A stretch of DNA of 64,000 bases from contig JAFZRP010000105.1 of the NCBI GenBank assembly GCA_017619795.1, positions 35,881 to 99,880 of the forward strand, given 5' to 3'. The position numbers were made by a program, and so were the translations under genes. Each line of letters begins with the position of its first letter. The stretch's first letter is position 1. This document shows positions 1 to 8,249 of this stretch, one piece after another. The DNA comes from Treponema sp. Lineage in GTDB: Bacteria; Spirochaetota; Spirochaetia; Treponematales; Treponemataceae. The notes under the pieces were generated by a model. The model saw only the letters and a list, made by a program, of their open reading frames with translations. It ran no database searches and was not told where the DNA came from.

Positions 1-1
1 C

Positions 2-217
2 CGCATCCGCGACGAGTTCCATCTTACCGTATTTATGATTGAACATCATATGGATCTGGTTATGGATATTTCTGACCGTATTTACGTTTTGAACTTTGGA
101 GCCCTTATCGCTCACGGAACACCTGAAGAGATTCAGAATAATCCTGAAGTTATTGCCGCTTATCTTGGTGAATCGGAAGAGGAAGCCGAAGAAGCTCTGG
201 CTGAACATAAGGAATAA
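2..217 (+). CDS. livG: Branched-chain amino-acid ABC transporter ATPase LivG, C-terminal end
   Basis: This is the 3' end of a gene that begins before the window; the frame is open from base 2. The visible 71 residues contain the H-loop region of an ABC ATPase ([19 protein letters not shown]) followed by the typical LivG tail, a GTPEEI stretch and an ending close to AAYLGE. An acidic, Glu-rich extension of about 17 residues follows the usual end. LivG and LivF are the two cytoplasmic ATPases that power uptake of leucine, isoleucine and valine through LivHM. livF starts 11 bp downstream on the same strand, so the two are one operon. The Walker motifs lie outside the window. Confidence 0.9.
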   Translation, partial: RIRDEFHLTVFMIEHHMDLVMDISDRIYVLNFGALIAHGTPEEIQNNPEVIAAYLGESEEEAEEALAEHKE

Positions 218-228
218 AAGGAAAGACT

Positions 229-939
229 ATGCTTAGTATTAAAGATTTATATGTATCATACGGCGGAATTAAGGCTCTCAGAGGAATAAACATTGATGTT
301 CCTGACGGAAAAATTGTTACTTTGATTGGAGCAAACGGAGCCGGCAAATCTACACTTCTGCGTACCATAAGCGGACTTGTAAAGGCAGAAAGCGGTTCCA
401 TAATGATGGACGGAACTGAGCTTATTGGAATGCCTATAAATAAAATCTGTGCAGAAGGAATTGCGTTGAGTCCGGAAGGCCGCCGCGTTTTCACAGATTT
501 GACAGTAGAAGAAAATCTTAAAATTGGAGCTTATCTCCGCAACGATAAAAAAGAAATTGAAAAAGACCTTAAATGGGTTTACGAGCTTTTCCCACGTTTA
601 CAGGAACGAAGCTGGCAGTTTGCAGGAACTCTTTCCGGCGGTGAACAGCAGATGCTTGCTGTAGGACGTGCCCTTATGAATCGCCCGAAAATCCTTATGC
701 TCGATGAGCCTTCTCTTGGTCTTGCTCCACTTATTGTTCAGCAGATTTTCGACATCATCAAAGAAATTAACAAGAACGGTGTAACTGTACTTCTTATAGA
801 GCAGAACGCAAATATGGCACTTAAGACAGCAGATATTGCTTATGTAATTGAAACTGGAGAAATTGTACTCACTGGTTCTGGAAAAGAAGTAATGTCTAAC
901 CCTCAGGTTATGGAAGCATATCTGGGCAAGAAGAAATAA
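229..939 (+). CDS. livF: Branched-chain amino-acid ABC transporter ATPase LivF
   Basis: The 236-residue protein is a complete short ABC ATPase of LivF length. Walker A is GANGAGKST (34-42), the signature LSGGEQ lies at 135-140, Walker B ILMLDE at 155-160, and the H-loop region reads VLLIEQNANMAL. EGRRVF after the Q-loop is characteristic of LivF. The start is supported by AGGA six bases before the ATG. It works with LivG to energise branched-chain amino-acid import at the inner membrane. It is the last gene of the operon and converges on pyrC with a 23-bp gap that contains no clear hairpin. Confidence 0.95.
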   Translation: MLSIKDLYVSYGGIKALRGINIDVPDGKIVTLIGANGAGKSTLLRTISGLVKAESGSIMMDGTELIGMPINKICAEGIALSPEGRRVFTDLTVEENLKIGAYLRNDKKEIEKDLKWVYELFPRLQERSWQFAGTLSGGEQQMLAVGRALMNRPKILMLDEPSLGLAPLIVQQIFDIIKEINKNGVTVLLIEQNANMALKTADIAYVIETGEIVLTGSGKEVMSNPQVMEAYLGKKK

Positions 940-962
940 TCAGCCCGCAATAAATTGTTTTT

Positions 963-2375
963 CTAATTCTCAAACACTTTTCGGCCGGCCATGAACACTA
1001 TGTGTACTTTGCCGGTAAGAGTGTCGCCTGCAAATGGGGTAGCTTTTCCTCTTGAATAGAACATATTTGGATCTACTACCCATTCTTCATCAGGATCAAA
1101 AATTGTAAGGTCAGCATCGTAGCCTGTTTTCAGCAGGCCTTTTGTGAGTCCCAGTAAACGTGCAGGATTTGCAGACATAAGCTGCGACAATCTCTGTGGT
1201 GCAAACTGATTCTGTTTAACAAGCACTGTATTACAAACAGCAAAAGCAGTTTCAAGACCTGTAAAGCCCGGACTACCGGTAGCCTTATCGTCAAAGGTGT
1301 GTGGGGCGTGGTCTGTAGAAATTACATCCACAGCACCGTCGCGCAAGCCTTCTATAAGGGCAAGTCTGTCTTGTTCACTGCGCAAAGGTGGATTTACAAG
1401 AGCATGAATGTAAGGCGCTTCCGTACCGCATAAAGCAAGATGATGTGGTGTAACTTCACAAGTTATAGGATTAGAACATCTTTCCTTAGCCCATCGAATT
1501 GCATCAAGAGACTTTTTTGTACTTACATGTGCCAGGTGAATATGACAGTCTGCAAGCTCTGCAAGCTGAATATTTCTTTCGGTTGCAGTATCTTCGGCAA
1601 CAGCAAGCAGTTCATTTGCCTTTGTAAGCTCTGAATCAATCTTCTTAAAAATATCATCATTTGCATCAATATCATCATCACTGGTACCCCACGCAGAAAG
1701 ACCAACAGCATTCATCATTTTTAAGGCCTCAATACGGTGAAAACGAGCATTAACTGCAAGCGATGGATCTTCACAATGACAGCTTACAATGCAATTCTTA
1801 GCGGCAGCAATTCTCATACCATCAAGCATTACAGAAGCAGAAAGAACATCGTGCCCATCCTCTGAAATTACAGGTATGTATTTTGGAGTCACCATATTTA
1901 AATGACTTACATCTGTGCCCTCAAAGTTTTTTGTAATGCTTACAACCTGGAAAACATGAGCCAGCCCATATGTAGCAGCCTTCTTCTCAATATCAAGCGC
2001 CATATCGATGGAAGAAACAACCGGATCAGTATTAGGCATTGCTACTACAGTTCCAAAACCGCCGGCAATTGCAGCCTGAAGTCCGCTTGCTAAATCCTCT
2101 TTTTGAGTCTGTCCCGGATAGCGCAGGTGAACATGCATATCTATAAAAGCAGGGGTAACTGTAAGACCGTGTGCATCAAACAACTCTAATTTACTTTCGT
2201 CTTCGGAACCGTCCTCCATCATTACTGCGTGTGCCAGCTTAGACACAGTGTAAGAGGAAGTAAAATATCCCTCAAAAACTGCCCTTATTTTTCCATCGGA
2301 AATAAAGATAGCACCTGGAGTATCATGCAATTCATCCAAAAGACGAGCATTGTAAATTAAAGTTGATTTTGTCAT
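963..2375 (-). CDS. pyrC: Dihydroorotase
   Basis: This enzyme cyclises carbamoyl aspartate to dihydroorotate, the third step of pyrimidine synthesis, in the cytoplasm. The 470 residues form an amidohydrolase barrel. The metal-binding HxH is in DMHVHLRYPGQ (H81, H83), further His ligands are in EVTPHHL (about 308), and the catalytic Asp is in STDHAPH (about 353). A charged insertion around 230-260 makes it somewhat longer than the usual 420-430 residues. The ATG overlaps the pyrI stop codon as ATGA, so the two are translationally coupled. It is the last gene of pyrB-pyrI-pyrC. Confidence 0.95.
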   Translation of the reverse strand: MTKSTLIYNARLLDELHDTPGAIFISDGKIRAVFEGYFTSSYTVSKLAHAVMMEDGSEDESKLELFDAHGLTVTPAFIDMHVHLRYPGQTQKEDLASGLQAAIAGGFGTVVAMPNTDPVVSSIDMALDIEKKAATYGLAHVFQVVSITKNFEGTDVSHLNMVTPKYIPVISEDGHDVLSASVMLDGMRIAAAKNCIVSCHCEDPSLAVNARFHRIEALKMMNAVGLSAWGTSDDDIDANDDIFKKIDSELTKANELLAVAEDTATERNIQLAELADCHIHLAHVSTKKSLDAIRWAKERCSNPITCEVTPHHLALCGTEAPYIHALVNPPLRSEQDRLALIEGLRDGAVDVISTDHAPHTFDDKATGSPGFTGLETAFAVCNTVLVKQNQFAPQRLSQLMSANPARLLGLTKGLLKTGYDADLTIFDPDEEWVVDPNMFYSRGKATPFAGDTLTGKVHIVFMAGRKVFEN

Positions 2376-2806
2376 TTATTCGCACCTGCCATATAAAGTG
2401 TATCACAATATTCGCAACGGTAAAGTCCCTTTTCTTTGTCGGTAAGGATAAAGGTTGGAGTTACATAATGCTCAGTCTGTGTAATACAGCGAGGGTTCTT
2501 GCAGTTGAAAACTCCGCTTACCTTATTAGGAAGCTCCATTGTAATTTTCTTAACAATCTTTTCGTTTTTGATTACGTTTACGCAGATGTTAGGGTCAATA
2601 AAGCCGAGCACAGAATAATCAATATCGATGATGTTATCGATTTTGATGATGTCTTTTTTTGTAGATTTCTGTGACTGAACGTTCTGAATAAGGCAGGAAG
2701 TAAAAGGCGCTTTATCCAAGCCTAACCACTGATAGATTTTCCAGCCCGAACCAGCCCGAATATGATCAATTACAAGTCCGTTTTTAATTGTATTTACGTT
2801 TAACAT
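2372..2806 (-). CDS. pyrI: Aspartate carbamoyltransferase regulatory chain
   Basis: The 144-residue protein is the allosteric chain of aspartate transcarbamoylase. It has an N-terminal nucleotide-binding domain and a C-terminal zinc domain with four visible ligands, C102, C107, C131 and C134 (CKNPRC and CEYC). In the known enzyme, nucleotides bound here tune the catalytic trimers made by pyrB. It starts 18 bp after pyrB and overlaps pyrC by four bases. Length and the cysteine pattern are normal, so ATP/CTP control of pyrimidine flux can be inferred. Confidence 0.95.
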   Translation of the reverse strand: MLNVNTIKNGLVIDHIRAGSGWKIYQWLGLDKAPFTSCLIQNVQSQKSTKKDIIKIDNIIDIDYSVLGFIDPNICVNVIKNEKIVKKITMELPNKVSGVFNCKNPRCITQTEHYVTPTFILTDKEKGLYRCEYCDTLYMAGANK

Positions 2807-2824
2807 TCAAAATCCTCCCTGTCC

Positions 2825-3748
2825 TTAAAGGCTTCCTGTGATTTTGGCAATGAGTGCCATTCTCGCAAACATTCCGTACTTTACCTGCTTAAAGTAAGCG
2901 GCTCTTGGATCATCATCAACCTCTGGAGTAATTTCGTTTACTCGTGGAAGAGGATGAAGAACAATCATCTTTTTCTTAGCACCGCGCATTTTTTCTTCAT
3001 CAAGAATGTAGCTGTCCTTTAAGCGGATGTAATCCTGTTCGTTGAAGAAGCGCTCCTTTTGAACGCGGGTCATATACAGAATATCAAGCTGGTCAATTAC
3101 TTCGTCAAGGCTTTCTACAATATCATACTTTACACCGGCCGGCTCAAGCACGTTTGTAATTAAATAATCTGGAACCGAAAGCTCCTTAGGGCTGATAAAG
3201 ATAAAGCGGTTACCCTTATAACGGCGGAGAGCTTCTGCCAGAGAATGTACAGTGCGTCCAAACTTAAGGTCGCCGCAGAAGCCGACTGTATGGTTTTCAA
3301 GAGTGCCCATAAGCTGACGAATTGTAACAAGGTCGGTAAGGGTTTGTGTCGGGTGATAGTGGCCACCATCGCCTGCATTTATTATAGGACAAGAAGAATA
3401 TTTACTTGCAAGATGAGCCGCACCTTCCTTTGGCGTACGCATTGCAATTACATCTGCATAGCTTGAAACAACCCTGATTGTATCAGCAAGAGTTTCGCCT
3501 TTTACCGAAGAGGTATTGTCTGCATCGGAAAAGCCTTCTACAGAACCGCCCAATCGAAGCATAGCTGCCTCAAAGCTGAGCCTTGTTCTGGTGCTCGGCT
3601 CAAAAAAAAGTGTCGCAAGAATTTTCCCGCGACACACATCTTGAAAAGATTTAGGATCAACAATAATCTGTTCTGCTAAAGAACAAATTTCATCAATTTC
3701 AGAAACCGTTAAATCATCCGGCTGTATTAAATGACGACCTGCCAGCAT
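2825..3748 (-). CDS. pyrB: Aspartate carbamoyltransferase catalytic chain
   Basis: The 307-residue enzyme joins carbamoyl phosphate and aspartate to make carbamoyl aspartate. The carbamoyl-phosphate motif FFEPSTRTR lies at 48-56 and the HPLPR motif near 265. Both domains are intact and the length is standard. A GGAG seven bases upstream supports the ATG. It is the first gene of pyrB-pyrI-pyrC, 75 bp after era on the same strand. An inverted repeat that includes its Shine-Dalgarno lies in that gap (listed separately). Confidence 0.96.
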   Translation of the reverse strand: MLAGRHLIQPDDLTVSEIDEICSLAEQIIVDPKSFQDVCRGKILATLFFEPSTRTRLSFEAAMLRLGGSVEGFSDADNTSSVKGETLADTIRVVSSYADVIAMRTPKEGAAHLASKYSSCPIINAGDGGHYHPTQTLTDLVTIRQLMGTLENHTVGFCGDLKFGRTVHSLAEALRRYKGNRFIFISPKELSVPDYLITNVLEPAGVKYDIVESLDEVIDQLDILYMTRVQKERFFNEQDYIRLKDSYILDEEKMRGAKKKMIVLHPLPRVNEITPEVDDDPRAAYFKQVKYGMFARMALIAKITGSL

Positions 3749-3755
3749 TTGAACA

Positions 3756-3794
3756 CTCCATTTTTAGATTTTTTGAATATTATCACAAATGGAG
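3756..3794 (-). promoter_or_regulatory. Inverted repeat that could mask the pyrB ribosome-binding site
   Basis: On the minus strand, CTCCATTT (3794-3787) is perfectly complementary to AAATGGAG (3763-3756), and the second arm contains the GGAG of pyrB. A weak -10-like GATAAT lies between the arms. A transcript reading through from era would carry both arms and could hide the ribosome-binding site. A transcript starting at the internal promoter would carry only the second arm. The repeat is seen directly; the regulatory role is inferred. Confidence 0.4.
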
Positions 3795-3823
3795 GATTTA
3801 GTTAATATGGTATGATCTTATTC

Positions 3824-4738
3824 CTATGCCTGCGGAATAATCTTATTCAGCGTATTGTCGTGTTGACGCCAGTTTTTATCAACCTTTACCTGTAAGTCCA
3901 GATCAATTTTCTGAATGTAGATTTCACTTAGCTTTCTGGCAGCGGCGGTTCGGATTTCCTTGATTTTTGAAGCACCTTTGCCAATTACAATGCCCTTCTG
4001 ACTTTCGCGCTCAACACAAAGGAAGGCACGAATCCAAAGTTTTTTACCTTCGTTTCTGTGCTCAATGTCGGCAACCTGTACGTATACCGCATGCGGAATC
4101 TCGTCTTTAAGCCTGTTTATAGCCTCGCCACGGATAATTTCACAGATTCTAAACGTCAAATCCTGGTCGGTGTAAACCTCTTCATCATACATTGGCTCCC
4201 CAACCGGAGAAATACTGTACAGCGCTTTCAGAACCTCGTTTATACCAACATCATTTTTTGCAGAAATCTCATAAATGCGTTCAGCAGGAATATTTCCAAG
4301 TGATTTTGAAAGGAACTCACGAACCGCTGCCGGTTTAGATGAAGGTAAATCAGTTTTGTTTATTGCAACTACAGTTTTGTCTTCGTACTTCTTTATGAGT
4401 TCTGCTGTATGAAGTTCTTCATCACCGACTGCCCGTGTGGAATCAATCATATAAAGCACGCAGTCTATTCCGTCCAGCTGTTCTTCTGTAACAGACTTAA
4501 GCCTAAGATTAAGCTTTTTGTCTGAATCGTGGTAACCCGGTGTATCTATAAAAACAAGTTGGCCAAAGGAAGTATTTACAATTCCCTTAATTGCATTTCT
4601 TGTAGTCTGAGGAATCGGCGAAACAATGCTTACATCCTCCTGGCAGGCAGTGTTCAAAAAAGTTGATTTTCCAGCCGAAGGCCTTCCTATAATTGCAACT
4701 ACAGCAGTTTTTAATTCTTCAATATTACTCTTTTCCAT
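3824..4738 (-). CDS. era: GTPase Era
   Basis: Era is a ribosome-assembly GTPase that binds the 3' end of 16S rRNA. From the chosen start the protein has 304 residues: G1 GRPSAGKST (18-26), G3 DTPG (65-68), G4 NKTD (127-130), and a C-terminal KH domain with the GKGASKIKEI loop. The G1 motif has Ser-Ala where most Era proteins have Asn-Val. An upstream in-frame start would add 16 residues, but only the ATG at 4738 has a spaced Shine-Dalgarno (GAGG), and the extension runs into a dispersed hairpin repeat. It lies 48 bp after glgX. Confidence 0.95.
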   Translation of the reverse strand: MEKSNIEELKTAVVAIIGRPSAGKSTFLNTACQEDVSIVSPIPQTTRNAIKGIVNTSFGQLVFIDTPGYHDSDKKLNLRLKSVTEEQLDGIDCVLYMIDSTRAVGDEELHTAELIKKYEDKTVVAINKTDLPSSKPAAVREFLSKSLGNIPAERIYEISAKNDVGINEVLKALYSISPVGEPMYDEEVYTDQDLTFRICEIIRGEAINRLKDEIPHAVYVQVADIEHRNEGKKLWIRAFLCVERESQKGIVIGKGASKIKEIRTAAARKLSEIYIQKIDLDLQVKVDKNWRQHDNTLNKIIPQA

Positions 4739-4752
4739 TTTTTCCTCACTCT

Positions 4753-4782
4753 TAGATTCCCGTGTCAAGCACGAGAATGACA
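4753..4782 (-). repeat. Dispersed hairpin mini-repeat, copy 1
   Basis: On the minus strand this element begins GTCATTCTCG, has CTTGA in the loop and ends GGGAATCTA; TTCTCGTG pairs with CACGGGAA. A related copy with the same ends lies at 36514-36540. Both sit just in front of a minus-strand gene start (era here, hsdS there). Similar GTCATTC...GAATCTA hairpins occur dispersed in many bacterial genomes. It may also act as a weak processing site between glgX and era. Confidence 0.5.
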
Positions 4783-4786
4783 GCAT

Positions 4787-6937
4787 TTATTTACTCATTA
4801 AAATTACGCAGCTGCCGGAAACAAGTACGTATCGTCGCTGCTCGCTAAGCTCATCCTCTTCTCCATCAACCTGAATATCCTCAGGGCTTGCAAAAGAAGT
4901 GTCTGCAACAAGATACCATTTTTTACCGGCCGGTGGGTTTGGCAGCGTAATTGTTAAATCAAAACGGTCCATGTTTGCCGCAATGTAAAAATCATTATCT
5001 TCGGTTTTCAGAACTGAAGACTGTTCGCCGCTAAGCTTAAAGGCAAGGAATCTGTCCATTTTTGTCCAGTCTGGCGTTTTGGCATTCACGTTGTACCAGG
5101 TTATTTCCTGCTCGCCCACGCTGCCCTTTTCATAAGTGTCCTTGAAAAAATCGGTGCGCGCAAACACAGGATGAGTTTTTCGTAATGCAATAAGATTTTT
5201 TGTAAAACGCACAAGCTCGCTGTTCTTTTCTGCAAGCGACCAGTCTATCCAGCTAAGCTCATTATCCTGACAATAGGCATTGTTGTTTCCGTGCTGGGTA
5301 CGACGCATTTCATCGCCGGCGAGCATCATTGGTACACCCTGCGATACAAAAAGCATAAGCAAGAAGTTTTTTATTTTTCTGATTCTGATGCTTTCAATTT
5401 TTGGATTTGAGCAGTCGCCTTCGTAACCGTGATTATAGCTCAAGTTATCATCCGAGCCGTCTCTGTTTTCTTCACCGTTTTGTTCGTTGTGCTTGCTGTT
5501 GTAACTAACAAGATCATTGAGCGTAAAGCCGTCGTGGGCAGTAACAAAATTGATTGAAGCAAGCGGAGAACGACCACTGTGATTGTACAAGTCGGAGTTA
5601 CCCGCAATTCTGGTAGCTGCCTGAGTTGAAGTGTTTTCATCACCACGGATAAAGCGGCGGATATCATCTCTGAATCTTCCGTTCCATTCACTCCAGCGGT
5701 TATGATCCCCCGCAGGAAAGCCTCCAAGCTGATAAAGCCCCGCACAATCCCAAGGCTCGGCAATTATTTTTGTATTTGCTAAAACAGGATCCTGGCTTAT
5801 TGCAAAGGTAAGCGGCGGAACCTCCCAAGAATTACCACTTGTACCACGCGTAAGAATTGAAGCAAGATCAAAACGGAAACCGTCTACATGCATATTCATA
5901 ACCCAGTAGCGCAGGCTGTCCAGAATAAACTGCCCTGTTACCGGATGATTACAATTCACACTGTTTCCGCAACCGCTGAAATTATTGTAATACTGCATAT
6001 CATTCTGTGGCAGCGAATAATAAACGTTGTTCTGTAAACCACGGAACTCAAAGGTAAGACCATGCTCGTTTCCTTCTGCAGTATGATTATAGACTACGTC
6101 CAGAATCACCTCTATTCCAGCCTTATGAAGCTCCTTCACAAGCTGCTTAAACTCTTTTACAGCTCCACCCGGAGTTTTGTCAAAAGCATATGAGGTTTTT
6201 GGCGCAAAAAAGCCGATTGTAGAATAGCCCCAGTAATTTACCAGAGGCTTTCCTGTCTTAGGATTTGTATTCGGATTTTCGTTTTCGTCAAACTCAAAAA
6301 TCGGAAGCAGCTCAACAGAAGTAATTCCAAGCTCTTTAAGATATTCGATTTTGCGGGCAAAGCCTTTGTAGGTGCCTGAATCGTTGTCACTGGAACCAGT
6401 TGCGGCAGAAAGCCCCGCAGTAAAACCTTTAAGATGGGTTTCGTAAATTATTGTTTTTTCAAGAGGATAATTAAGCGGCTTATCATCTTCCCAGTCAAAA
6501 TCACAATCATCAATAACAACACATTTTGGGAAATCAGACAAATCCTGCTTTGAAGCATCCATGCTGCCCTTTTTATGATTATTCCTGTACGAAAGAAAAA
6601 CAGACCCCTTTGTGAACGCCTTTGCATACGGATCAAAAAGAAACTTCCCAAAGCTGAAACGCTGTCCCTTTGGCGGATTATAGGGACCGTCTACCCTGTA
6701 AAGATATAAAGCTCCCGGTTTCAGCCCCTCCAGAAAAATGTGCCAGATATTTCCAGTTTTATTAACTGCAGGATCAAGCTCTATTTCCTGAGCAGGCTTT
6801 TTATCATCTTCCTTTTCAAAAAGACAAAGAACAACCTTTGTAGCATCCTTACTGTATATAGAAAAATTAACACCGTCCGGAAGCACCACAGCTCCCAATT
6901 CCAACGGAGATCCCTTCTGCGTTCTCACAACATTCAT
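4787..6937 (-). CDS. glgX: Glycogen debranching enzyme GlgX (isoamylase-type, GH13)
   Basis: The 716-residue enzyme hydrolyses alpha-1,6 branches of glycogen or limit dextrin. An N-terminal carbohydrate-binding Ig-like domain is followed by the GH13 barrel: DVVYNHTAEG (region I), GFRFDLASIL (nucleophile Asp), IAEPWDCAG (acid Glu) and VTAHDGFTL (region IV, third acidic residue). The C-terminal beta domain is complete. The ATG has no Shine-Dalgarno. A possible -10 (TAAATT) lies about 7 bp before it, with TTAACT 17 bp further up. It is transcribed away from the DUF2804 gene and glgP, so the locus handles storage glucan. Confidence 0.93.
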   Translation of the reverse strand: MNVVRTQKGSPLELGAVVLPDGVNFSIYSKDATKVVLCLFEKEDDKKPAQEIELDPAVNKTGNIWHIFLEGLKPGALYLYRVDGPYNPPKGQRFSFGKFLFDPYAKAFTKGSVFLSYRNNHKKGSMDASKQDLSDFPKCVVIDDCDFDWEDDKPLNYPLEKTIIYETHLKGFTAGLSAATGSSDNDSGTYKGFARKIEYLKELGITSVELLPIFEFDENENPNTNPKTGKPLVNYWGYSTIGFFAPKTSYAFDKTPGGAVKEFKQLVKELHKAGIEVILDVVYNHTAEGNEHGLTFEFRGLQNNVYYSLPQNDMQYYNNFSGCGNSVNCNHPVTGQFILDSLRYWVMNMHVDGFRFDLASILTRGTSGNSWEVPPLTFAISQDPVLANTKIIAEPWDCAGLYQLGGFPAGDHNRWSEWNGRFRDDIRRFIRGDENTSTQAATRIAGNSDLYNHSGRSPLASINFVTAHDGFTLNDLVSYNSKHNEQNGEENRDGSDDNLSYNHGYEGDCSNPKIESIRIRKIKNFLLMLFVSQGVPMMLAGDEMRRTQHGNNNAYCQDNELSWIDWSLAEKNSELVRFTKNLIALRKTHPVFARTDFFKDTYEKGSVGEQEITWYNVNAKTPDWTKMDRFLAFKLSGEQSSVLKTEDNDFYIAANMDRFDLTITLPNPPAGKKWYLVADTSFASPEDIQVDGEEDELSEQRRYVLVSGSCVILMSK

Positions 6938-7025
6938 AAGGCATAATTTAGCATATTTTTGGGTTTGAGTTAATAACCGTGTTTATTTACACACTGTTTT
7001 CGTACCCGTTTACCTAAAACCGTGG

Positions 7026-7031
7026 TATAAT
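7026..7031 (+). promoter_or_regulatory. Extended -10 promoter of the DUF2804 gene
   Basis: TATAAT preceded by TG at the right spacing (TGGTATAAT) lies 19 bp before the ATG. The match at -35 is poor, which is usual when an extended -10 is present. AAGGAG follows before the ATG. Confidence 0.55.
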
Positions 7032-7050
7032 TTACAAAAAGGAGAAAAAA

Positions 7051-8124
7051 ATGCGAAATCATGAAGTTGTTGAAGCACAGAAGCTGTTGGATAAAAATGG
7101 AAATATTCGCGAACCGGGCTGGGCACGAAAACTTGTCTGGGAATACAGCAGGAAAGATATAAAGGCTCCAAAGTTTCGGATTAAGGAGTGGGATTATTAC
7201 ATAGTTATTCACGACGGCAAAAAAGACGGTACAGAAAGTTTTGCTGCTGCTTTTACAATTTCGGATGATGGATATGTTGGTTTGCAGTCAGTTTCTCTTT
7301 TGCATTTGGATAAGGAAAATCCAAGCGAACATACACAGACAGTTTTGAATGTGTTCCCGATGGGAAAATTAAAGCTCCCGCCTACCTCTGAGCAGGGAAA
7401 CGTTGTTTATAAAGACAAAAAGCTTGATATGCAGTTTATAAAAACAGATGGACAGCGGCAGATTAAGTGTAATTATGCTGATTTTAACAACGGCAAACCG
7501 TTAACTGCCGACATTACTCTACAGCAGCCGGATATGGATACAATGGTTATTGCTACTCCATGGGATAAGAAGGCTCATTTTTATTACAATCAGAAAATAA
7601 ATTGTATGAGGGCAAGCGGCACTGTTACTTATGACGGCAAAACCTATACCTTTAATCCGGAAAATGATTTTGGTACCTTGGATTGGGGGCGCGGCGTCTG
7701 GACTTATGACAACACCTGGTACTGGGGAAATGGAAATGCTCTAGTGGACGGTCATACAGTTGGCTTTAACATCGGCTACGGCTTTGGTAACACCTCTGCT
7801 GCCAGCGAAAACATTATTATTGTGGACGGCATTGCCCACAAACTTGATGATGTTGATTTTGGCATTCCAAATGATCCTGACCCAAAAGCAATGGACGGTC
7901 CTGAATACAATTCCACCTGGAAAATGACCTCTTCTGACGGACGTTTTGAAGTTACCTTTGAACCAGTTCTGGACCGCTTCGCTAAAATGGATTTTAAAGT
8001 TATTGTAAGCGACCAGCATCAGGTTTTCGGCCGTATGAATGGCAAAATTACCTTGGATGATGGAACAGTTCTGCAATTAACCGATGTGCTTTGCTTTGCG
8101 GAAAAGGTGCACAACAGGTATTAA
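7051..8124 (+). CDS. DUF2804 family protein
   Basis: The 357 residues match the DUF2804 family, whose biochemical role is unknown. There is no signal peptide or membrane helix, so it should be cytoplasmic. Visible family features are an aromatic-rich core (TLDWGRGVWTYDNTWYWGNG, about 210-229) and a Gly-rich stretch beginning GFNIGYGFGNTS. The fold looks all-beta, as in carbohydrate- or lipid-binding proteins, but no catalytic residue can be assigned. AAGGAG nine bases upstream supports the start. It lies between glgX (divergent) and glgP (co-directional), so a link to glucan metabolism is possible but not shown. Confidence 0.85.
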   Translation: MRNHEVVEAQKLLDKNGNIREPGWARKLVWEYSRKDIKAPKFRIKEWDYYIVIHDGKKDGTESFAAAFTISDDGYVGLQSVSLLHLDKENPSEHTQTVLNVFPMGKLKLPPTSEQGNVVYKDKKLDMQFIKTDGQRQIKCNYADFNNGKPLTADITLQQPDMDTMVIATPWDKKAHFYYNQKINCMRASGTVTYDGKTYTFNPENDFGTLDWGRGVWTYDNTWYWGNGNALVDGHTVGFNIGYGFGNTSAASENIIIVDGIAHKLDDVDFGIPNDPDPKAMDGPEYNSTWKMTSSDGRFEVTFEPVLDRFAKMDFKVIVSDQHQVFGRMNGKITLDDGTVLQLTDVLCFAEKVHNRY

Positions 8125-8138
8125 GACTTCCTAAAAAG

Positions 8139-8167
8139 TTGCAACTCCCACACAAATACAGTAAAAT
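8139..8167 (+). promoter_or_regulatory. Promoter of glgP
   Basis: TTGCAA (8139-8144) and TAAAAT (8162-8167) are separated by 17 bp in the 125-bp gap before glgP. This predicts a leader of about 76 nt ending in the CAGGAG ribosome-binding site. Confidence 0.55.
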
Positions 8168-8249
8168 ATTATCTCATAATAAAAACAGCGAAACGAAAAC
8201 AATATCATAATTTCATAAAGTACATATACCTATTTTCAGGAGCAATACT

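Noticed and set aside
4739..4786. Longer Era with a start at 4786
   Set aside because: The added residues are encoded by a dispersed hairpin repeat, and the ATG at 4738 has a proper Shine-Dalgarno and the family's N-terminus.
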